A DNA stretch of 27,500 nucleotides from Penaeus vannamei (GCF_042767895.1 NC_091570.1:15996315-16023814), one strand, 5' to 3'. Positions 1 to 10,060 are shown, counted from the stretch's first letter. The notes: generated from the sequence alone by a model not told the origin. Program-made: numbers and translations.

Positions 1-194
1 CGTTCTCTCTTGCTTACTGTTCTTTTTCTGTTCTTTGTCGCTATCTTTGTCTCTCTCTCTATTTTTTTTGTGATTCTCTGTTATTCTCTCTTTCGCTATC
101 CTCTGATGGCCTTGTTCTCTTCTCTCTTGTTCTCTCCTTCTTTCTATACTCTGTCGCTCTCTTTATCTGTTGCGCGTGTTTTTTTTTCTTCATC

Positions 195-269
<75 letters not shown>

Positions 270-480
270 TTCTTTCTCTCTCTCTCTCTATGTTTTTTTT
301 TCTCTCTCTCTCTCTCTCTCTTGTTTTTTTTCTCTCGCTCTCTCTTTCTCTATACTCTGTCACCCTTTCTCTCTATGTTGCGCTCTCTTGTTCACAACTG
401 TTCTTTTTCAATTCCCAACCACTCTCTCTTTCTCTATAATCTATCGCTCTCCCTTGCTCCCTCCTGTTCTTTTTATCTCT
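1..480. repeat. Pyrimidine-rich tract with (CT)n core
   Basis: The plus strand is almost entirely C and T. Near-pure CT dinucleotides fill about 199-320, interrupted by short T runs. Flanking parts are older, degenerate CT/TTC sequence. Three plus-strand frames are open only because CTCTCT encodes Ser-Leu without stops, so they are not genes. Confidence 0.95.
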
Positions 481-700
481 GTCAACTCTATTTGACAAAA
501 AAAAGGTCTTGATAAAATGGCAAAAGAAGTCTATCAGTGTCGGAATCTTTCGCGAATTCTTCCTTTGGCTCTAAAGAAACACTCAGTCGTGTGTCTGTCT
601 GCAGATTTGTGTCGTTTTCGTCTTTTTTGATTTTTATTTTCTGTATATTTTTTCTGGTCGTTCTTGTTTTTTTATGGTTATGAGTAATAGATAAATGTAG
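481..700. other. Unique spacer, no gene seen
   Basis: This is mixed-composition sequence between two repeats. It contains a TTTCGCGAATTC block near 548-559, which resembles E2F/TCGCGA-type promoter motifs, but it stands alone. A minus-strand open frame ends at 488 and has about 34 non-repetitive residues (ending in DLFFVK) before entering GT-repeat translation. The AG upstream of it lacks a pyrimidine tract, so I do not call an exon. Confidence 0.6.
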
Positions 701-790
701 ATAGATGTGTATATGTGTGTGGTTGTGTGTGTGTTTGTGTGTGTTTGTGAGTGTGTTTGTGTGTGTATGTTGCGTGTGTCTGTATGTCGG
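701..790. repeat. (GT)n imperfect microsatellite
   Basis: GT/TG dinucleotides are interrupted by TTTG, TATG and GAGTG variants. The reading frames here consist of Cys/Val or His/Thr strings. Confidence 0.9.
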
Positions 791-799
791 TCTGTCGGT

Positions 800-1443
800 G
801 TATTTGCCTGGCTCTGTCTCTCTCCCTCCCTCCCCATCCCACCTCTCTCTCTCGCTTCCTCCCTCCATTCATTACTCCCTCCCACCTCTCTCTCGCTCTC
901 CCTCTCTCCCTCCCTCCCACCTCATCATCCCTCTCGCCCCCTCCCTCCCTCCCTCCCTTTCTCCCTCTCCCTCCCTCCCACCTCATCCTCCCCCTCTCTC
1001 TCTCCCTCCCTTCCTCCCTCCCTCCCACCTCATCCTCCCCCTCTCTCTCTCTCCCTCCCTTCGTCCCTCCCTCCCTCCCTTTCTCCCTCTCCCTCCCTCC
1101 CTTTCTCCCCTCTCCCTCCTTTCTCCTCCATGACCATCCCCTTCCTCCCTCTCCCCTCCCTTTCTCCCTCTCCCCCTCCCTCCCTCCAATTCCCTCCCTC
1201 CCTCCCTCCCGTTTCTCCCCCTCCCTCCCTCCGTTTCTCCCCCTCCCTCCCCTTCCAATTCCCCTCCCCCTTCCTCCCTCCCTTTCTCCCCCTCCCCCCC
1301 TCCCTTTCTCCTCTCCCCCTCCCTCTCTCTCAATTCTCCCCCTCCCTCCCTCCCTTTTTCTCCCTCCATCCATCCCTTCCTCCCTCTCTCCCCTTTTTCC
1401 CCCTCCCTCCCTCCCTTCCTCCCTCCCTTTCTCCCTCTCCCTC
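800..1443. repeat. (CCCT/CTCC)n polypyrimidine tract
   Basis: About 640 bp are almost exclusively C and T on the plus strand, built on a CCCT tetranucleotide with CTCT variants. Recurring phrases such as CCCACCTCATC at 918, 979 and 1027 show segmental duplication of roughly 48-61 bp inside the tract. Homopurine-homopyrimidine DNA of this length can form triplex (H-DNA). Confidence 0.93.
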
Positions 1444-1444
1444 C

Positions 1445-1535
1445 AGCACCAGCTCCTTGAAGGAAGACGTGTTCTTCATGGGTGACGAGGGAAACCTTAA
1501 ATTAAAAGCGCGCGATCACAAGTGCCTAGCGGCCA
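1445..1535 (+). other. Possible exon fragment, unidentified
   Basis: A non-repetitive island directly follows the pyrimidine tract and begins with CCTCCAG, a textbook acceptor-like context. One plus frame reads about 30 balanced residues, including SSLKEDVFFMGDEGNLKLKA, with mostly G or C third positions up to about 1495. A weak donor-like GGGTGACG lies at 1480-1487. The frame then runs into CT-rich sequence with no stop. The island is too short to match to a family, and chance is a serious alternative. Confidence 0.15.
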
Positions 1536-1850
1536 CATCCCCCCTCCCTCTCCCCCTCTCTCCTCCTCCATACCCCCTCTCCTCCCCACCCGGTGACGCC
1601 AATCTCTCTCTACTTCTTCTTCTTTTATTGCTCTTTATTCGTCTTCTTCGCTTTCTACCTCTTCTTACTCGCTTTTTTTGTGATCTCATCCGCACTCTTT
1701 TTTTACTCATTCTCTCTTTTCTTCTCTTTCTTCGTTTACTACTCCCTTCTCCTCTTCTCTTTATCTCCCTTTCCTTTCTCTCTTTTATTCCCTTATCCCT
1801 ATCTCCTTATTCTTTCACTCCCTTCCTCCCCTCTTCCCAACTTCTAACAA
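1536..1850. repeat. Degenerate pyrimidine-rich tract
   Basis: C/T-rich with TTCTTC and TCTCC motifs and no exact period. The open frames here are compositional. Confidence 0.85.
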
Positions 1851-1896
1851 AACAGGTCATGAACATTTTTGCGAAAGACGGGAGAGGAAGTGAAAG

Positions 1897-1931
1897 AGAT
1901 AAAGAAGAGATAAGAAACGTTATCTTTATCT
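1897..1931. promoter_or_regulatory. Clustered GATA-factor motifs in an inverted arrangement
   Basis: Two forward AGATAA motifs (1897-1902 and 1908-1913) face two reverse TTATCT motifs (1920-1925 and 1926-1931). Four GATA cores lie in 35 bp in unique sequence, not inside a GATA microsatellite. GATAA and TTATC can also pair as a short hairpin around GAAACG. Binding is inferred from motif knowledge only. Confidence 0.3.
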
Positions 1932-1934
1932 CCT

Positions 1935-2340
1935 TTATTTGATTATTTTTTTATTTGCTAGATAATGATAGTGATGCTAGGTACAGTAATATTCATGTTG
2001 TTAATAAGCATCATCATAATGATAATTATTCGATAACGGTACCTTGCTCATGATTATTAGTATCATTATCATTGTAATTATTATTGTAAATACTAATAAC
2101 ATCTTTATATCCTTACATCAGATTATTTTTCTTTGTCTTAGCTTTCTCTGGTTTCATTTTTATGAATATAATTAATTATGTTCTCATGATCATTCTCAAT
2201 CACGTTATCAATATTACAATCATTCTCTTAATCACTTAATTACCATTTACGCTCGAAATCTCTTACTTTTTCATCTGTCTGTTACCCTTGGCATTTTTAA
2301 TTACAGACTCCCCCCCTTCTCTCTATCTCTCTCTCTCTCT
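1935..2340. other. AT-rich region with degenerate ATT/ATC trinucleotides
   Basis: No gene is seen. Loose ATT, ATC and AAT trinucleotide texture is mixed with unique AT-rich DNA, including TAATTAATTA near 2168. A short CT run ends near 2340. It reads as an old, decayed microsatellite. Confidence 0.6.
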
Positions 2341-2500
2341 TTTTTAGATCATTTATTTCGTCTTCTTTTTTCCTTTTTTAGCGCTTCATTTATTTCTTCC
2401 TTTTTTCTGTCTTTTTTTAGCTCTTCATTTACTCCTCCCTTTTTTCTTTCCTTTTTTTTAGCTCTTCATTTGTATCTTCTTTTTTTCTTTCCGTTTTATC
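2341..2500. repeat. T-rich minisatellite, about 40-bp unit, four copies
   Basis: The phrase TTTTTTAGCTCTTCATTT followed by a TTCTTCC-type tail recurs four times. Early copies read TTTAGATCATTT and TTTAGCGCTTCATTT. Units vary between about 33 and 41 bp. Confidence 0.75.
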
Positions 2501-2746
2501 TTTTATTATTTCTTTAACTCTCTCCGTCGTCCACTCTGGTTTCAGAAATTCTCTAATTCCTTCCGTTGCCGCAATTATTCTCACGGGCATGTAATTAAGA
2601 AAAGGAATGATCTTGTGATACTCTTTATCACCATAGCGATAATTTCCCTCCGGTGATGTTATGAATTGACTAATTACCTTTAACACCTCGCTAATGAGCT
2701 TAATGGCTGTATTAGTGAGGCCAAAGATCTGTATTTGTAACTGTAA
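2429..2746 (-). other. Non-repetitive open frame, unidentified; not a confirmed gene
   Basis: On the minus strand a frame is open from 2746 to 2429, about 105 codons. The first 75 or so residues are balanced and not low complexity (for example PEGNYRYGDKEYHKII and AATEGIREFLKPEW). The C-terminal part is Lys/Glu-rich and runs into the T-rich minisatellite. There is no ATG at the start (it would begin at GTG or inside an exon), no convincing flanking splice sites, and no family I recognise. The same DNA is dense in TAATTA sites, so a non-coding element is at least as likely. Confidence 0.15.
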
Positions 2747-2890
2747 TTACTTTATTAATTAACCTTGAGTACTGTATTCATGGCTAGCTAGTTTATTCAT
2801 AGCACTAAGTAATGTATGCTTAATCCCTTGATTAATTTTCAGGCTATCCTAACTATCGCAATTTCGTGATTGAGTAATCTATGATAAACT
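2521..2890. promoter_or_regulatory. Candidate enhancer rich in TAATTA homeodomain cores
   Basis: This is unique, AT-rich but complex sequence. TAATTA, the core of Antp/LIM/paired-class homeodomain sites, occurs at 2592-2597, 2671-2676, 2744-2749 and 2756-2761. Related TAATGA and TAATGG lie at 2692 and 2701. Four exact cores in about 170 bp exceed what this base composition would suggest. It stands out as an intact island in a repeat-dominated region. Function is inferred; conservation was not tested. Confidence 0.3.
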
Positions 2891-2993
2891 AGTTATCCCC
2901 ATTCTTACAGAGAGGATTTCGTAATGTAATCTTTCTTTCGGTGTGTGGTTTCTATATATATTTTTTTTTTGTTACAGATTTTAATTTTTATAA

Positions 2994-3245
2994 CGGGTTC
3001 TGAGCAAGATTTTTTTTTCAATTTTTTAAAGATATTGATTGTCTAATGATTTCTGAGACATTTCAAAAATAATGATTTCATATTTTCAATTTTACAAAGA
3101 TATTAATTTTGCAATGTCTTCGAAGCATTATTTTTCAATTTTACAAAGGCATTGCTTTTGCAATTTTCTGACCAAGTTATTTTTATTTTAAATTTTACAA
3201 AGTCATTGATTTTACAATGGATTCTGAACAAGATATTTTTTCATC
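2994..3245. repeat. Diverged tandem repeat, about 55-bp unit, 4-5 copies
   Basis: A phrase of the form TTCTGAnCAAG, then T-rich sequence, then AATTTTACAAAGnnATTGATTTTnCAATG recurs with heavy mutation and small indels. Starts are near 2999, 3050, 3117, 3166 and 3220. Spacing ranges from about 50 to 67 bp. Confidence 0.7.
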
Positions 3246-3251
3246 ATTTTT

Positions 3252-3319
3252 CTTTATTCTTAAACTCGATTTTATAATCATTATCCTTTATTCTTAAACT
3301 CGATTTTATAATAATTATC
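3252..3319. repeat. 34-bp exact-period tandem duplication
   Basis: Two adjacent copies of CTTTATTCTTAAACTCGATT plus its 14-bp tail begin at 3252 and 3286. They differ at one base (C versus A near the end). The near identity means the duplication is recent compared with the decayed array just upstream. Confidence 0.9.
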
Positions 3320-3837
3320 GTCGAAGGCACATCATCAACCCCAACAGATCCAAGGGTATCTTCTCAGCCGCTACTTAAACGGTCTATCAAATACTTTCCC
3401 CGAGTCATTTCACTTATAAAATGATTCATGACACTCTTAAACTATCGGCGTGAAGCGGAGCGGGGTCTTAAATCTCTATTAGCAATTATTTGATAAATAG
3501 TGAAGTGGACTGCGATAATAGCGGTGGGGAATTTAGTGGCAGCAATAATTCTCATTAGGGCAAGGGATAAAGGATTAGGATAGAAGTAATTATGGTGTTA
3601 ATGAAGATAATTAAAACCTCTATCTGAACATTATTAAAAAAAAGACAATTAGCATCACCATAAACAAAACCCTTTTCACGCAATCTCCCCCTCTCTAAAA
3701 ACACTGAGAAAACAAAAACAAAAACAAAAAAAGTATCCATAAATACTACAATGCAAACCAGACACGAAATAACGTAGACATCACGGTTATCACAAGACAC
3801 TTAGACCCTAGACAGCAACAGACACCAAAGACATATC
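3320..3837. other. Unique AT-rich sequence, no gene seen
   Basis: The sequence is complex, without an obvious repeat until A-rich CAAAAA strings at 3713-3731. TCATTT and AAATGA around 3402-3422 form a small imperfect palindrome, and CAATTA, TAATTA and TAATGA motifs are scattered. The only frame (minus, about 3555-3800) is hydrophobic and AT-biased, with no recognisable domain. It could be a non-coding element or plain intergenic DNA. Confidence 0.5.
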
Positions 3838-4160
3838 GAGGGAGGGAGAGTGAGAGGGTGGGTGGGGAGGGAGAGTGAGAGGGTGGGCAGAGAGGGAGAG
3901 TGGGGTTGGGGGTTGGGTGGGGAGGGAGAGTGGGGGTGGGGGTTGGGTGGGGAGGAAGAGTGAGAGGGTGGGTGGGGAGGGAGAGTGGGGGGGGGGGTTG
4001 GGTGGGGAGGAAGAGTGGGGGGGGGGGTGGGTGGGGAGGGAGAGTGAAAGGGTGGGGGTGGGCGGGGAGGGAGAGTTGGGGTTGGGGGTGTTTGGGGAGT
4101 GAGAGTTAGGGAGAGGAGGGGAGTGAGAGTGACAGGGTGGTTGGAGAGGGAGAGTGGGGT
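3838..4160. repeat. G-rich minisatellite, about 27-34 bp unit
   Basis: Units of the type GGTGGGTGGGGAGGGAGAGT repeat about ten times, with swaps between GTGAGA and GTGGGG and with GGGGTTGGGG variants. Dense GGG and GGGG runs separated by 1-3 bases are G-quadruplex-capable on the plus strand. Translations are Gly/Val/Trp or Pro/His/Ser strings and not genes. Confidence 0.9.
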
Positions 4161-4244
4161 ATAGTGGAAGGAGGAGTTACCACTGACACAGAGCACAGCA
4201 ACATACAATAGACACTACAGACACCCTAAGGAAATGAGAGAAGT

Positions 4245-4947
<703 letters not shown>

Positions 4948-5228
4948 AGAAAGAGACACTCCCAGACTCCCAGAAACCGAGACAAGCGGACAACTCACCC
5001 GACCAGAAACCTTCAACCTCCCCCAACCCCATCACTTCGCACGCATTTCAACACGCACAGCCTCACACGCGCGCACATATCCACATATCCGACACACGGT
5101 TCTGCCAATCCCATTACCGCGGTTCTCGGGTACCTTCAGGACCTATGAATAAACCCGATGTCAGGGATCCTCTGCTACCAATACGCGGGTATCCATTTCA
5201 GGCGAAACGGTTTCATCTTGGGCGACGT
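4948..5228. other. Unique island with a short open frame
   Basis: This mixed, CpG-bearing sequence separates two arrays. A plus frame begins at ATG 5145 (context ACCTATGAA) and gives about 38 ordinary residues (MNKPDVRDPLLPIRGYPF at the start). It then continues into the GGT/GGA array as Lys-Glu-Val repeats. An overlapping minus frame is also open. GAAACGGTTTC near 5202 is a near-palindrome. No family is recognised. Confidence 0.3.
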
Positions 5229-5870
5229 GTGAGCTGGAAGGAGGCGGTGAAGGAGGTGGAGGTGGTGGAGGAGGTGGTAGAGGTAGTGGTGAAGGAGGTG
5301 GTGAAAGTGGTGGTGGTGGAAGGAGGAGATGAAGGAGGTGGAGGTAGTGGAGGAGCTGGAAGGAGGCGATGAAGGAGGTGGTGGATGTGAAGGAGGTGGT
5401 GAAGATGGTGGATGTGAAGGAGGAGGTGAAGGAGGTTGTGAAGGAGGTGGTGAAGATGGTGGATGTGAAGGAGGAGGTGGTGGTGGAGGTGGTGGAGGTA
5501 GTGGAGGAGATGGTAGAGGTGGTGGTGGTGAAGGAGTTGGTGAAGGAGGTGAAGGAGGTGGTGGAGATAGTGGTGGTGAATATGAAGGGGGTAGGGGTGG
5601 AGATGAATGAGATGGTGAAGGTGGTGGTGGTGAAGGAGGAGGCGATGGAGGTGGTGGAGGAGGTGAAGAAGGTGGGGAAGGAGATGGTGGTGGTGGTGGA
5701 GGTGGGGGAAATGGTGGTGGTGGAGGTGGGTGTAGGTATGGAGGATGTGGAGGTGGAGGCTGCAGTGAATGTGGATATGGAGTACGTAGAGGTGGAGGGG
5801 GTGGTGGAGGAAGAGGAGGTGGTGAAAGTGGTGGAAGTGGAGGTGGAGATGCAGGAAGATGGAGATGAAG
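5229..5870. repeat. GGT/GGA/GAA trinucleotide minisatellite
   Basis: Codon-sized GGT, GGA, GAA and GTG steps fill about 640 bp. A 51-bp internal duplication is visible: GAAGATGGTGGATGTGAAGG begins at 5401 and again at 5452. Because the unit is three bases, all plus frames give simple peptides (EGGGEDGGCEGG, VKEVVKMVDV) and the minus strand gives Ser/Thr or His/Leu. I treat it as a repeat, not a glycine-rich protein. Confidence 0.85.
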
Positions 5871-6719
5871 GAGAGGGTGGAAGAGGAAGTGAAAGAGGAA
5901 GAGTAGTGGGAGGCGGAGACAGGAAGGGTGTGAGGAAAGGAGGAAGAAAGGAAGGAATGAAAGAAGGAAGGAGGAAATAAAAGAAGAAGAGAAGGGAAGG
6001 GAGAGAGGGATGAAAACAGGAAGAAAGAAGAGAAAAAAGTAACATAACGAAGGACAGTGCGAAGAGGAGGTGCGGCAGGAGGAAAGATGAGGACAAAAAA
6101 AAAAAAAAAAAAAAAAAAAAAGGCTGAAGGGAGAAGAATAAAAAAGAAAAAGGTAGGGGCGTGATAGATGGAGGAGGAAGAGGAGGGAGATGTAAAGTTG
6201 TTGGAGAGAAAAGAGGAAGATAAAAGGGAAGATGAAGTAGGAAGCAAAAAAAGAAAGTGATAAAGAGGAAGAGGGAGAAGAGTGGAGGACGATCTATAGG
6301 GAAGCAGGAGAAGGGAGGATAGATAGACAAACATAGATAGATGGAGTCAGAGAGGATCTCGAAAGTCGTCCCAATTTCAATAAATTGTGTTTTTTTTTCC
6401 ACCAAGGATGAAGAAGAATAAAAAGAAAAGTAAAAAAGTAAAAAAAAAAAAAAAAAAAAAAGGTGAAGAAAAAGAAAAAGACGAGTAAATAAAAGAAGAG
6501 AAATGAAAATAATGAAAAAAGAAGTAAGAAGAAGAAAAAAACACTCATAATGAAAAGAAAAGAAGAAAAGAAAAGAAAAAAATATGATGAAGAAGAAGAA
6601 AAATAAAGATGAAAAGATGGATAAGATAACGAAAATCAGGAAAAAGAAGATGAACAAGACAAGGAGAGAGAATCAGATAAAGGAAAAAGAAGCAAAGAGG
6701 AGAAGAGCAGGAGGTGAGG
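5871..6719. repeat. Purine-rich degenerate tract with long A runs
   Basis: The plus strand is nearly all A and G (GGAAGA, GAAAAG). It includes uninterrupted A runs of 27 (6095-6121) and 22 (6440-6461). A more complex patch at 6340-6415 carries a poly-T and reads about 25 ordinary residues on the minus strand, but it has no start or splice support. The A runs have no target-site duplication or element body that I can see. Confidence 0.85.
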
Positions 6720-6965
6720 GCGTTCGTAAGATGTAAATGTGAGAGGAAAGAGTAACAAAGGTTAATAAAACAAAATAATAATGAATAATAAACAATAAAG
6801 TAGTAAAAGTAATAAAAAAATAAAAATCAAACAGTAAAATAGTAGGGAAATAAAAGTTTAAAAAAGTAAAATAATAGTGATAACAGAAGTAAGAGCAATA
6901 AAAATAATGATAATGAAATAATGAAAATAACAAATAAATGTCCATAAAAAAAAAAAAAAAAATGC
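6720..6965. repeat. A-rich degenerate AAT/AAAT tract
   Basis: AATAATG, AATAAA and AAAGTA permutations end in a 17-A run (6946-6962). No exact unit is visible. It is low complexity and not coding. Confidence 0.75.
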
Positions 6966-7079
6966 AAGTAATAAAATCAATAAAGAGAGAAAGATTCGAC
7001 GCCCATACTGCACAAGACAAGTTCTAGGTATGCAAATTCGGGCGTAAAACTTTCGTGGGTCGGGTTCTTTATTTTTTTT
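6966..7079. other. Short unique island with a POU octamer
   Basis: The sequence is complex with several CpGs. ATGCAAAT, the classical octamer for POU-domain factors, is exact at 7030-7037 and is followed by TCGGGCG. No gene is seen. Confidence 0.35.
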
Positions 7080-7240
7080 CTTTGTCTTTATCATTTATCT
7101 ATCACATTTACCTGTATTTTATTTTTTGTATCGGTTATTTTCGTAATATTTGCATTAATTTCGATTATTCTTATCTGTCGCATTTACCTGTATTTATCTT
7201 TTAGTATCAGTTATTTTCGATTATTTTTGCACTTATTTGT
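7080..7240. repeat. 76-bp imperfect tandem duplication
   Basis: CATTTACCTGTATTT begins at 7105 and again at 7181. It is followed in both copies by TTTnGTATC(G/A)GTTATTTTCG and an ATTTTTGCA-type segment. The copies differ by several substitutions and small indels, so the duplication is old. Confidence 0.75.
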
Positions 7241-7490
7241 ATAGTTTATGAGTGTCAATCATTTCCGTTTCATTTGAAGTAATTGTACCAATTATTTCCT
7301 AATCATTTTGTGTCATATTTCTCAATTATTATCTTACCTGAGTCACTTACATCCGTGTCATCTGTATTATCATTATTATTCCTATCGTTGTCATTTTTTA
7401 TCTATATTTATCGTGTGTCGATTGCTTTTGGTGTTTGAGCCAAGGTGTTGTTGTGGTGATGTGTAACCTCACAGCTAGTATGGCAATAAA
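7241..7490. other. Unique T-rich sequence, no gene seen
   Basis: AT-rich with GTGTCAT and ATTATC motifs. It may be a decayed extension of the preceding duplication. No open frame of interest is present. Confidence 0.5.
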
Positions 7491-7492
7491 AG

Positions 7493-7536
7493 CTGACAGA
7501 TAGATTGATAGATAAGATAGACAGATAGATAGATAA

Positions 7537-7570
<34 letters not shown>

Positions 7571-7575
7571 AACGA
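7493..7575. repeat. (GATA)n plus (GA)n compound microsatellite
   Basis: GATA tetranucleotides with TTGA, AGAC and AAAT interruptions (7497-7555) pass into GAGAGA (7555-7571). Confidence 0.92.
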
Positions 7576-7599
7576 GCGGGCGAAAGTATAAATAAATAA

Positions 7600-8022
<423 letters not shown>

Positions 8023-8275
8023 ACTGATTGTCACCGAACTTTTAATTCATTTTGAAATTGGAATCGCCTTTAGGATTCCTGCGTTCGCGGCTTAATAAAC
8101 AGATTAAAATACAAAGGCACTCCTGAATGTGTAACTTGCCCTTTCAGTCAGCCCAATTCAATTCTTTTTACTTGCCTACTTGCATACAGATAATCGGAAT
8201 ATGTCAGGGAATAGATATAGAGGGGGCGGTATTGGAATATCATCTGGTATTGGGATATGTAGATTTAGATTTTTA
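8023..8275. other. Unique island, no gene confirmed
   Basis: Complex AT-balanced sequence. A plus frame opens near 8127 and gives about 50 ordinary residues (NLPFQSAQFNSFYLPTC) before entering CT repeat. GGTATTGGAATATC and GGTATTGGGATATG at 8228 and 8248 are a 20-bp imperfect tandem duplication. No domain is recognised. Confidence 0.4.
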
Positions 8276-8280
8276 TAATT

Positions 8281-8645
8281 CTCTCTGTCTGTCTTTCTAT
8301 CCCTCTTATTCTCTCTTCTTTCTCTCTCTCCGTTTGTCTGTCTTTTTCTCTCTCTCTCTGTTTGTCTGTCTTTCCCTCTCTCTCTCTCTCTCTCCTCTCT
8401 CTGTCTTTCTTTCACTCTCTCTCTGTCCGTTTGTGTATACGTTTGTCTGTTTGTTTGTCTGTGTGCTTATTTGTTTGTTTATTTGTCAATCTATATGTCT
8501 GTTTGTCTGCCTGTATGTTTATTTGTCTGTTTATGTGTCTGCCTGTCTGTTTGTCTGCTTTTCTCTGTTTTTTATCTCTCTCCCTCCCACCCTCTCTCTC
8601 CTTTCTCTTTTTTTTTTCTCTCTCCCTCCCTCCCCCCTCTCTCTC

Positions 8646-8679
<34 letters not shown>

Positions 8680-8710
8680 TCCTCCCTCCCTCCCTCCTTC
8701 TCTCTCTCAA
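8281..8710. repeat. Pyrimidine and (TCTG/TTTG)n microsatellite cluster
   Basis: CT runs occur with TCTG steps (8280-8420), then TTTG/TCTG tetranucleotides (8430-8560), then CCCT and pure CT (8577-8705). Frames on both strands are repetitive. Confidence 0.92.
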
Positions 8711-8739
8711 GTAAACAGGCAAATACATAAAAAAGGTAA

Positions 8740-8885
8740 ATAGTAAAGAAGGAGAGGAAATCCACCCCAGCTCTGCCCTCAATCTGATGGATAATTTTCC
8801 CGCAATGATCAGGTACCGCTAGCTGGCGCCTGGAGGTCGAACATCCACGCAGACAAGCCAAGCGAAACCGAAGCTTGCCAGGGGA
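8740..8885. promoter_or_regulatory. Unique GC-balanced island with a CTCF-like site
   Basis: This is complex sequence between two low-complexity blocks. GCTAGCTGGCGCCTGG (8818-8833) contains the TGGCGCC core of the arthropod CTCF motif, preceded by AG at the expected offset. GGCGCC is itself palindromic, so either strand could be read. This is motif inference only. Confidence 0.25.
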
Positions 8886-9560
8886 TTGAAGGGAGGGAGG
8901 AAGAGGAGGGTGTTAGGAGGTAGGGGGAGAGGAAGGGAGGATGGGATAGGTGAAGGGGGAAGAGGGAGAAGGAAGAGTAGGGTGAAGGAAGAATGGAGGA
9001 AGGGAAGGGTGGAGGAGGAAGGGGGAGAAGGAAGAGGAGGGTGTTTGGAGGAAGGGGGAGAGGAAGGGAGGAAGGGAGGGTGGGGTAGGTGAAGGAGGAA
9101 GAGGGAGAAGGAAGAGGAGGGTGAAGGAAGAATGGAGGAAGGGAAGGGTGGAGGAGGAAGGGGGAGAGGAAGGGAGGAAGGGAGGGTGGGGTAGGTGAAG
9201 GAGGAAGAGGGAGAAGGAGGAGTAGGGTGAAGGAGGAAGGGTGGAGGAAGAAGGATGGGATAGGTGAAGGAGGAAGCGGGAGAGGAAGGGAGGACGGGAG
9301 GATGGGATAGGTGAAGGAAGAAGAGGGAGAAGGAAGAGGGGGGGAGGAAAAAGTATGGAGGGGGAAAGGGGAGAAGGAAGAGGGATAGGAAGGGTGGAGG
9401 AGGAAGATAGAGAGTAAGGGCAGGGTGGAGAAGAAAGGAAGGGAAAGAGGAAGGGCAGAGTGGAGGAATAAGGAGAAGAAGGGAAGAAGGGCAGGGAGAA
9501 GGATGAAAGAAGGGATAATGAACTGGGAGGGGGGATAAGTGAGGGGAAGGGGATGGAAAA
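8886..9560. repeat. Purine (GGA/GAA) minisatellite with about 139-bp higher-order period
   Basis: The plus strand is almost pure purine. A block beginning GGTGAAGGAAGAATGGAGGA starts at 8981 and again at 9120. The intervening GGGTGGGGTAGGTGAAGG or GATGGGATAGGTGAAGG phrase also recurs (8941, 9079, 9187, 9256, 9301). Both strands have long repetitive frames (Gly/Arg/Glu versus Pro/Ser/Leu). Confidence 0.88.
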
Positions 9561-9599
9561 AAATGGAGATAATGCAGGAATAAGAAAAAAGGAAATGGA

Positions 9600-10060
9600 A
9601 AATGAGAGGATGAGAGGAACAATGTCAAACTAAGGAACACAGCTTTGCCAATGGAATACCCTCGTGTATACAAGAGGATTTTCAAATCGAAAGGCTAAAA
9701 AAGACCGTTAAAACCGTTAAACTGGGATGGTTGTTGTTGGTTAGCAGAGCACTCAAGCCTGACTACTTGTTTCGTTCAGGGTTATACATCGTGAAATTCG
9801 TTAGATTAAAAGGTTTGCAAAGGGAAATAACTACATTAGAAAGCCTTTTAAAACACATTTGTTTGAATCTGAATGCTTGCTCGAATATTTGTTAACCTAA
9901 AATGTTCGCTGATGCGTGTTAATACAGATACTCACTATACATACAATAACTGCAGAAATGCGTGTAATTTAACTGATAAATCCTATATTGTGCAACATCT
10001 GGTTGAATTAGTAACAATTTGTTCATTTGCAGTGTTCTGAATGCATGTTCCTGAAGAGAG
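9600..10060. other. Unique AT-rich island, no gene seen
   Basis: One of the longer non-repetitive stretches. It contains an 18-bp near-perfect palindrome (9660-9677) around TGTATACA. It also has two CCGTTA (Myb-type TAACGG on the other strand) motifs 9 bp apart at 9705 and 9714. A segment at 9731-9785 superficially resembles a tRNA but does not fold. No frame or domain is recognised. It could be a regulatory island or an old unrecognised element. Confidence 0.4.

Noticed and set aside
488..610. Minus-strand terminal exon reading SLEPKEEFAKDSDTDRLLL
   Set aside because: The residues look ordinary, but the candidate acceptor has no pyrimidine tract and the upstream frame is GT-repeat translation.
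707..1942. 411-codon Pro/Ser/Leu-rich frame
   Set aside because: The reading is dominated by CCCT repeat. Only the 1445-1535 island is non-repetitive, and it is listed separately at low confidence.
6095..6121. 27-A run as a retroposon tail
   Set aside because: It is embedded in long purine-rich DNA, with no upstream element body, promoter boxes or target-site duplication visible.
5161..6657. 498-codon minus-strand frame rich in Phe, Leu, Ser, Thr and Pro
   Set aside because: It is the complement of the GGT/GGA array and A-rich purine DNA. Its composition follows the repeat and other frames are equally open.
8819..9685. 288-codon minus-strand Pro/Ser/Leu frame
   Set aside because: It is the complement of the purine minisatellite, with periodicity matching the DNA unit.
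9731..9800. tRNA-like sequence (TGGTTAGCAGAGCAC and a later GTTTCGTTCAGG)
   Set aside because: The D-arm and acceptor do not pair and the T-loop box does not match. At most it is a very decayed tRNA-derived element.
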